Source: Thalassospira sp. UBA1131
GTDB lineage: Bacteria; Pseudomonadota; Alphaproteobacteria; Rhodospirillales; Thalassospiraceae
Direction: 5' to 3'
Length of the DNA stretch: 12,512 bases
NCBI RefSeq assembly: GCF_002311515.1
Contig: NZ_DCAO01000115.1
Coordinates: 1 to 12,512 of the forward strand
Shown: positions 1 through 4,583 of the stretch, piece after piece
Layout: every line of letters starts with the position of its first letter
How positions within the stretch are numbered: the first letter of the stretch is position 1
Notes under the pieces: model-generated
What the model saw: only the letters and a program-made list of their open reading frames with translations
Told to the model about the DNA's origin: nothing
The model's database searches: none
Translations under genes and position numbers: made by a program

Positions 1-989
1 ACCGGGGTTCCGACGGTTAAATGGTTTTGCGTCAATGTCCCGGTCTTGTCAGAACACAGGATATCCATCCCTGCCAGTTCCTCGATCGAGACGAGCCTTG
101 ATACAATCGCCTTCATCCGCGCCAGCTTCTCCGCCCCGACCGCCAGTGTCACCGAAAGAACAGCTGGCAAGGCTACCGGAATCGCCGCCACCGCCAGGAT
201 CAAGGCAAACAGCAAGGTTTCCATCAACGGATCGCCACGATGCAGGGCCACGGTCATGATCAGTGCAATCAGACCCAGCGTGATCAGGATCAGGAAATTG
301 CCAATGCGCAGAACCGCGCGCTGAAAATGCGATTGTTTGCCGGCACCTTTGACCAGACTTGCCGTCCGGCCAAGATATGTCGCCATGCCGGTCGCGGTAA
401 CCATTGCGGTCATCTGCCCCTGTCGGGCAATGGCACCGGAAAAGACCTCGTCCCCGATTTTCTTGTCGATTGCCAACGACTCACCGGTCAGCGCCGACTG
501 ATCGACACGCAAATAATCGCCCGCCAGCAGTTTGGCATCGGCGGGAATGATATCGCCAAGCTTGATGCGGATAATGTCACCCGGCACCAGTTCACGGGCC
601 GGAAGATCCGACCAAGCGCCATCGCGCAACACGCGGGCATCCGGCGCAAGGCGCTGTTTGAGCACAGCGATGGCGTTGTCCGCCTTGAATTCCTGCCAGA
701 AACCGACCCCGGCATTGAGTAACAGCATCACGATGATGATCGCAAAGTCCGACCAATGCTGCACCACAGCCGAAAGGATGGCAGCAACTTCGATCATCCA
801 CGGGATTGGCCCCCAAAAGAACGACAAAAGCTTTTTAAGCGCGCTGGTTTGATCATCCTTCAGACGATTTTCGCCGAACATCTCAGTCCGCCGTTTTACC
901 TCGTCCTGTTCAAGCCCGGTTTTCGGATCTGTCGCAAGCAGGGACGGGTCAATCTGGGAATTATCGCGTTTGGCAGTCTGTTCCATCAT
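1..989 (-). CDS. Plasma-membrane type proton-efflux P-type ATPase, N-terminal part (runs off left edge)
   Basis: This is the first 329 residues of a P-type ATPase that uses ATP to pump a cation, most likely H+, across the inner membrane. Seen in the sequence: a cation-ATPase N-terminal region (about 15-60), two membrane segments near 62-98, the actuator domain with VDQSALTGES at about 162-171, two more membrane segments (about 230-248 and 258-282), and the phosphorylation motif DKTGTLT with Asp314. The fourth segment carries IPVALPAVLSV. The P-x3-P form there resembles fungal and plant H+-ATPases (type IIIA) rather than the Ca2+-pump form, so I favour proton export. Members of the family are roughly 800 residues, so more than half is outside the window. 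The start at 989 (ATGATG) follows a GAGGG-like ribosome site; Met at 986 is the alternative. The gene diverges from the GntR gene at 1118. A Mg2+- or other cation-specific relative cannot be excluded. Confidence 0.9.
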   Translation of the reverse strand, partial: MMEQTAKRDNSQIDPSLLATDPKTGLEQDEVKRRTEMFGENRLKDDQTSALKKLLSFFWGPIPWMIEVAAILSAVVQHWSDFAIIIVMLLLNAGVGFWQEFKADNAIAVLKQRLAPDARVLRDGAWSDLPARELVPGDIIRIKLGDIIPADAKLLAGDYLRVDQSALTGESLAIDKKIGDEVFSGAIARQGQMTAMVTATGMATYLGRTASLVKGAGKQSHFQRAVLRIGNFLILITLGLIALIMTVALHRGDPLMETLLFALILAVAAIPVALPAVLSVTLAVGAEKLARMKAIVSRLVSIEELAGMDILCSDKTGTLTQNHLTVGTP

Positions 990-1027
990 GATGACACCCT
1001 CTGAGCCGCTATTGGCAATGTGGGGAA

Positions 1028-1054
1028 CTGCAATGCTTCTAGAATATATTGCAG
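1028..1054. promoter_or_regulatory. 27-bp inverted repeat in the ATPase/GntR divergent region
   Basis: Perfect 7-bp arms CTGCAAT (1028-1034) and ATTGCAG (1048-1054) flank an 8-bp palindrome, TTCTAGAA (1037-1044). The spacing is off symmetry by one base. It sits 39 bp upstream of the ATPase start and 63 bp upstream of the GntR start, which suits an operator for either gene. No known regulator is assigned. Confidence 0.35.
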
Positions 1055-1101
1055 CGCACAACATTGTTGCACATCAATCAGGTCGACAAATCAGGTGCCA
1101 C

Positions 1102-1116
1102 AAATTATCTATAAAA
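1102..1116 (+). promoter_or_regulatory. Candidate GntR operator, copy 1 (abuts the start codon)
   Basis: AAATTATCTATAAAA contains the 10-bp near-perfect dyad TTAT-CT-ATAA at 1105-1114. It ends one base before the ATG at 1118. The exact 15-bp reverse complement occurs at 2055-2069, and a 13-bp reverse-complement match at 1916-1928. The position suggests autorepression, with the bound protein masking the translation start region. FCD-GntR regulators usually bind short dyads close to their own gene. Binding by this protein is inferred. Confidence 0.5.
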
Positions 1117-1117
1117 C

Positions 1118-1771
1118 ATGACAAAGAGCACCACAGACACCACGGTCGCGGGCCGAATTACCCGGGCGCTGGCGGAACGGATCATTTCGGGCGAATTCGC
1201 ACCGGGCATGAAACTGCGTCAGGATCACTTCGCCGAGGAATTCGGCGCCAGCCACGTTCCGGTGCGTGAGGCGTTTCGTCGGCTGGAGGCACAAGGCCTT
1301 GCGGTCAGTGAACCAAGGCGTGGTGTTCGAGTTGCCAGCTTTGATGTTGCCGAGGTACGCGAAGTCGCCGAAATGCGGGCGTCTCTCGAAGTTCTGGCAC
1401 TGCGCCAAGCTGCCCCGCATTTGACACCTGAAATCCTTGATGTGGCAGAGGCCCATAACCGCGCAGGCGAAAATGCCACTGATGTCCATGGCTGGGAACA
1501 GGCCAACAGGGCGTTTCACCGTGTCATCCTGGAACCTTGCGGCATGCCTCGGTTGCTTGCGACGATTGATGATCTGCATGCCGCCAGTGCACGATTTTTG
1601 TTTTCGGGCTTTCGCATGGAATGGGAAGCTCCGACCGATCAGGACCACCGTGCGATCCTTGCCGCACTGCGCAGCAATCAGATTGATGTCGCTGCCGCCA
1701 CCCTTGCACGGCATGTGAAATGGATTGGCAATAAATCGGGCAAAACGGCGCGCCCGCAAACCCCTGCCTGA
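1118..1771 (+). CDS. GntR-family transcriptional regulator, FCD (FadR) subfamily
   Basis: A 217-residue DNA-binding regulator of the FadR/FCD type. An N-terminal winged helix-turn-helix covers about residues 8-73, with recognition-helix sequence HVPVREAFRRLEAQGL. An all-helical FCD ligand-binding domain covers about 80-205. The usual metal-site residues can be placed as Asn130 and His134 (ANRAFHRVI), His177 (DQDHRAIL) and His199 (LARHV). Such domains bind small carboxylates, often with a divalent metal, and release DNA on binding. The ligand here is unknown. The start is fixed because an in-frame TAA lies at 1112-1114, just upstream; no clear Shine-Dalgarno sequence is present. An operator-like dyad abuts the start and recurs twice downstream, so autoregulation is likely. 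No catabolic gene follows on the same strand, which is unusual for this family. Targets could be the divergent ATPase, the structured region at 2075-2282, or genes elsewhere. Confidence 0.92.
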   Translation: MTKSTTDTTVAGRITRALAERIISGEFAPGMKLRQDHFAEEFGASHVPVREAFRRLEAQGLAVSEPRRGVRVASFDVAEVREVAEMRASLEVLALRQAAPHLTPEILDVAEAHNRAGENATDVHGWEQANRAFHRVILEPCGMPRLLATIDDLHAASARFLFSGFRMEWEAPTDQDHRAILAALRSNQIDVAAATLARHVKWIGNKSGKTARPQTPA

Positions 1772-1915
1772 CGACACGTCCCCGAAATCAAATTTTCTCC
1801 ATGCCTGCCTGGTTTCCGGCCCCAAAGGGAAGGAACGACGCGCGAAGGTGCCGATTCAGGGCGACACGCACAGAAAATACACGGCTCAGCCGTCCTTATC
1901 GCGTTCACGCCTCAT

Positions 1916-1928
1916 TTTTATAGATAAT
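1916..1928 (-). promoter_or_regulatory. Candidate GntR operator, copy 2
   Basis: TTTTATAGATAAT matches, as reverse complement, 13 bp of the site before the GntR start codon. Core TTATAGATAA is at 1918-1927. It lies about 145 bp beyond the GntR stop codon and overlaps a Fur-box-like palindrome. Confidence 0.42.
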
Positions 1929-1936
1929 ATTTATCA
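1922..1936. promoter_or_regulatory. Fur-box-like palindrome
   Basis: AGATAATATTTATCA matches the 7-1-7 Fur consensus TGATAATnATTATCA at 12 of 14 positions. The region is AT-rich, so chance resemblance is possible. It overlaps operator copy 2, and no iron gene lies next to it on the plus strand. Confidence 0.25.
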
Positions 1937-2054
1937 TTTAAAATCAGGATACTATCTCATGAAACCGTGGATTCAGCGAAGAATCACACCTTTCCTTCGA
2001 TTTTGCAGTTGATTTCAGCACTCGATCCCGGCGTAATTATCATAGAAAACATCA

Positions 2055-2069
2055 TTTTATAGATAATTT
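2055..2069 (-). promoter_or_regulatory. Candidate GntR operator, copy 3
   Basis: TTTTATAGATAATTT is the exact reverse complement of 15 bp at 1102-1116; core TTATAGATAA is at 2057-2066. It lies just upstream of the hairpin series at 2098-2273, where it could control a transcript ending at the terminator near 2282. Confidence 0.48.
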
Positions 2070-2074
2070 GAATT

Positions 2075-2282
2075 CAAGGCGTGCCAGAAGGGATAAGTGA
2101 TTACCTGCCGCGCTGGTAATCAGTATCGAAACAGATGCTCAAAATCGCATCGCACCGTGATCCCGCTCTGCCAGAAAGGCGTTTTCGGCAAGCCTTGTCG
2201 GGTTCAACCCCCGAACCCGTGCCGCCCGCACGGGTTTAATTGGCGAAGCTCTCTATCCGTAGGGGCTTCGCCACTTTTCTTT
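2075..2282 (+). ncRNA. Candidate structured small RNA (5' end uncertain)
   Basis: About 200 bp hold consecutive inverted repeats on the plus strand and end in an intrinsic terminator, although the nearest upstream plus-strand gene ends about 470 bp before that terminator. Stem 1: TGATTACC (2098-2105) with GGTAATCA (2115-2122), loop of 9. Stem 2: AAGGC (2176-2180) with GCCTT (2192-2196). Stem 3: CGGGTTC (2199-2205) with GAACCCG (2213-2219). Stem 4: AACCCGTGC (2214-2222) with GCACGGGTT (2228-2236), which competes with stem 3. The terminator stem is at 2241-2273. I do not recognise an RNA family. The 5' end is a guess set after operator copy 3. It could instead be the long 3' untranslated region of the GntR transcript. 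Confidence 0.3.
2241..2282 (+). terminator. Intrinsic terminator, plus strand
   Basis: A perfect 9-bp stem TGGCGAAGC (2241-2249) with GCTTCGCCA (2265-2273) and a 15-nt loop is followed by CTTTTCTTT. On the minus strand no T-tract follows, so it acts on plus-strand transcripts. Confidence 0.7.
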
Positions 2283-2334
2283 CGTGATGTCGGGAGAGTT
2301 TTTGGCGCCAGCGGGGCGCCAGCAGCGCAGTGGC

Positions 2335-2904
2335 TTAGTTCGCCTCTGCAGTCTCGCGCGGCTGATAGATAAAGCCGTGAGCTGGATACATGCTGCCGAA
2401 TGTGCCAAGCGTGTTCATCATCCGCACTTCGGACCAATCATTGTTGGGGGATACATCAACAACCGGCTGGCGGTAATGCACCTTGCCGCGGGTACGCGAA
2501 TCGCTGCCCCAATTGGCATGGTTCACAAGGATCTTGCGACTATCAAGGATGGCTGAAACCACTGCAACATGACCCAGTTTCAGGCGCGATGTCTTGCGAA
2601 GCGCAAGAACGGCACCGATTTGCGGGCGGTTACCACGCTGGAAGTCCTTCTGCCCGGCCTGCGCCCACCATGTCCAGGCATCACCATAAATCTCGATACC
2701 GGATACTTCGCGGGCATAAGGCACGCATTGCAGGAACTTGTTGGTCGGGGCGAAACTGTTCAGGCGTGAGGACGGCAGATTGACGCTGACAAGGGTCTGA
2801 ACAGTGTCACTTGGCATCGGGCCGGACGCACGTGGTGCCGAATTACCAGTGCTAAAACACGCCGAAAGCAACAAACACAGTCCGACAATACCAAGCAAAC
2901 GCAT
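2335..2904 (-). CDS. Lipoprotein with CHAP (cysteine peptidase/amidase) domain
   Basis: A 189-residue exported lipoprotein predicted to cleave peptidoglycan peptide or amide bonds. Seen: a short hydrophobic signal with lipobox LLLSAC and lipid-acceptor Cys16 (next residue Phe, so probably outer-membrane retained), a linker to about residue 50, then a CHAP domain. The likely nucleophile is Cys60 in FLQCVPYAR, followed by the GDAWTWW segment. The catalytic His112 is in GHVAVV, and HANW at 129-132 may give the third residue. I chose ATG 2904 because it starts directly at the signal peptide and has GGGGAT about 7 bases upstream. An ATG at 2940 in frame would add 12 residues without a good ribosome site. 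The gene follows the MFS gene by 60 bp on the same strand, so co-transcription is likely. Whether the two act together is unknown. The CHAP assignment is from motifs only. Confidence 0.85.
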   Translation of the reverse strand: MRLLGIVGLCLLLSACFSTGNSAPRASGPMPSDTVQTLVSVNLPSSRLNSFAPTNKFLQCVPYAREVSGIEIYGDAWTWWAQAGQKDFQRGNRPQIGAVLALRKTSRLKLGHVAVVSAILDSRKILVNHANWGSDSRTRGKVHYRQPVVDVSPNNDWSEVRMMNTLGTFGSMYPAHGFIYQPRETAEAN

Positions 2905-2964
2905 CTGGAAATCCCCGATCCTCTCACAATGAGCCACCATAGGTCGGCAGGCCTTAACAATCCT

Positions 2965-4293
2965 TTACCGCAATGCACCCGAACGCGCCAGCGCCCCGAT
3001 GCGATAAAGCCGCCAAAGCCCGACACAGGCCGCACACAGGATCAAAACGCCAGAACCACGCGCCGTATATTGAATATTACCGGCCTCGGAAATCGCGCCA
3101 AGAAGCGTCCCGCCAAGCGCCATGCCACCAAAACTGGTTGCACTCCAGAAACTCATCACCCGACCCCGCAGGCGATTATCAACAGTTAGCTGCAAGGCTG
3201 TTTGTGATCCCACCCCAACAAGGGTCAAACCACCGCCCGTCAGCGCGACCAAAGGCACGGCAAGCTCGTACCACGGCGCGAAACCAAGGCCAGTCATGCC
3301 GACGGCGGCGACAAACGCACCAATAATCGTGACCCTTTGATAGGCAATGGCATCTGATGAAATCTGCGACAGGATAAAGGTCGATGTTACCGCCCCAATT
3401 CCCGCACTTGATGCCAACATGCCAAGTCCCGTGACCCCGCGTTCATAAACCGCCTCGGCAAATACCGGCATCAGTTCAACCATGCCGGTCCCGACCAGCG
3501 AGACAAAGCAGGACAGCGCCAGAACTGATCGGATAATCGGATGATTGAGCGCATAATTTGCCCCGTCGACAAGCGATGTCCAGATACGGCGGCTTTTGGC
3601 ATCGGGTGCGCGTTCCATATGAATGGTGACCACCGAAATGACAAACACCATCGGAAGATAACTGATTGCGTTGATCAGAAAGGCCGCCCCGGTGCCCCAG
3701 GTGGCAATCACCACCCCACCAACCGCAGGCCCGACCAGACGTGAGATATTGAAATTCATCGCCGCATAGGCGACCGCGCGATTCATGAAGGCACGCGGTA
3801 CAATCACCGGCACCAGCGACAACCGGATCGGCGTCATTGCACTGCCAAGAATCCCCATCGATCCGGCAAGTGTGACCATCCACGGTAACGTCATCATGTC
3901 GGCATAGGACAGCCCCATCAAAAGGAACGAAACCGCAGCCTGCCCAAGATTAAGCAACATGGCCGTGCGTCGCAAATCGACCCGATCAGCCATCACCCCG
4001 AAAATCGGCCCAAGGAAAAAGGCCGGGGCAAAATTAAGCGCGGCAATCACCCCGGTCCAGAGGGCCGATCCCGTCAAAGACCATGCCAGCCACGACATGG
4101 CGATTTTCTGAATCCACAATCCTTGTGTCGTGATGCATTGCCCGACAAGAAACAGCACGAAATTCCGATCGGAAAAAATCGATCTTTGTCCGCCATCCTG
4201 ATCAGAGGTGAGCACAGAATCAGGATTGTTTTGGTCCGAGCCTTTGGATGGATCTGGGGCAGGGTCGGGAACGGGCACAAGGCCTCCAATCAT
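2965..4293 (-). CDS. MFS transporter, EntS/MFS_3-like exporter
   Basis: A 442-residue inner-membrane secondary transporter of the major facilitator superfamily, most like the EntS/MFS_3 branch of proton-driven exporters (siderophores, macrolides, other small molecules). Roughly twelve hydrophobic segments begin near residue 44. MFS motif A, GVMADRVDLRR, lies between the second and third segments (about 99-109). The motif is partly repeated after segment 8, with NRLRGRVMS near residues 377-385. The substrate cannot be read from the sequence. The N-terminus has about 40 polar, proline- and aspartate-rich residues. ATG 4293 has no clear ribosome site, whereas GGAGG lies just inside, four bases before an in-frame GTG at 4278, so the true start may be slightly later. 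A good minus-strand -10 (TATAAT at 4402-4407) lies about 110 bp upstream. The CHAP lipoprotein gene follows 60 bp downstream. Confidence 0.9.
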   Translation of the reverse strand: MIGGLVPVPDPAPDPSKGSDQNNPDSVLTSDQDGGQRSIFSDRNFVLFLVGQCITTQGLWIQKIAMSWLAWSLTGSALWTGVIAALNFAPAFFLGPIFGVMADRVDLRRTAMLLNLGQAAVSFLLMGLSYADMMTLPWMVTLAGSMGILGSAMTPIRLSLVPVIVPRAFMNRAVAYAAMNFNISRLVGPAVGGVVIATWGTGAAFLINAISYLPMVFVISVVTIHMERAPDAKSRRIWTSLVDGANYALNHPIIRSVLALSCFVSLVGTGMVELMPVFAEAVYERGVTGLGMLASSAGIGAVTSTFILSQISSDAIAYQRVTIIGAFVAAVGMTGLGFAPWYELAVPLVALTGGGLTLVGVGSQTALQLTVDNRLRGRVMSFWSATSFGGMALGGTLLGAISEAGNIQYTARGSGVLILCAACVGLWRLYRIGALARSGALR

Positions 4294-4401
4294 GGGTGGG
4301 CGATCACAAAACCGGGATGGCGGTCATCATATGGGTGGCAGAGGATATGACCGGCCCGGATTTGATGGAAACCAACGGGCAGACTAGCACGCCGATGTTT
4401 C

Positions 4402-4430
4402 ATTATACGAAAGACGTGCCGTTCTGACAC
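4402..4430 (-). promoter_or_regulatory. Candidate sigma-70 promoter for the MFS-lipoprotein unit
   Basis: Read on the minus strand, the -10 is a perfect TATAAT (4402-4407). With a 17-bp spacer the -35 is GTGTCA (4425-4430), matching TTGACA at 4 of 6. The predicted start near 4396 gives a leader of about 100 nt. Confidence 0.45.
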
Positions 4431-4583
4431 CAATTCGTGACAAATCGAAGATTGCACGCCTTCCAAAACCGGGGATTGCAACACATATCTATCTTAACCG
4501 ACACGTTATAAAGAACTGATAAAAGCGTCCAAGAAACCAACGTCTTATACTGGGTTAGACCTCCGGCCGGGATATTTCCACGC

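Larger units (their letters stand above)
1772..2334. other. 563-bp intergenic region with AT-rich regulatory island and hairpin series
   Basis: No open frame here has a credible start or homology. The stretch at about 1910-2075 is much more AT-rich than its surroundings and holds two copies of the dyad found before the GntR gene plus a Fur-like palindrome. From 2098 onward there are several perfect hairpins, ending in a plus-strand terminator. A further hairpin (TGGCGCC at 2303-2309 and GGCGCCA at 2315-2321) lies just beyond the stop of the minus-strand lipoprotein gene, but no T-tract follows it on either strand. Confidence 0.7.

Noticed and set aside
1109..1825. 238-codon open frame on the minus strand
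   Set aside because: It is the complement of the FCD-GntR gene, with low-complexity, Arg- and Cys-rich translation and no motif.
1725..2012. 95-codon plus-strand frame after the GntR gene
   Set aside because: It starts inside the GntR gene, has no ribosome site, and runs through the AT-rich operator island. The translation is basic and without any fold pattern.
2198..2214. tRNA-like T-arm (TCGGG, 7-base loop TTCAACC, CCCGA)
   Set aside because: The 3' side would need an acceptor strand CACGGGT about 60 bases upstream, which is absent, and no D-arm or anticodon arm can be formed.
2303..2321. GC-rich hairpin just after the lipoprotein stop codon, possible minus-strand terminator
   Set aside because: Read on the minus strand it is followed by A residues, not T; on the plus strand the T run precedes it. 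It lacks the tail of an intrinsic terminator.
2097..2372. 91-codon plus-strand frame starting at GTG 2097
   Set aside because: It crosses the hairpins and the terminator and overlaps the lipoprotein gene. The AAGGG before it is only four bases from GTG, and the composition is unlike a protein here.
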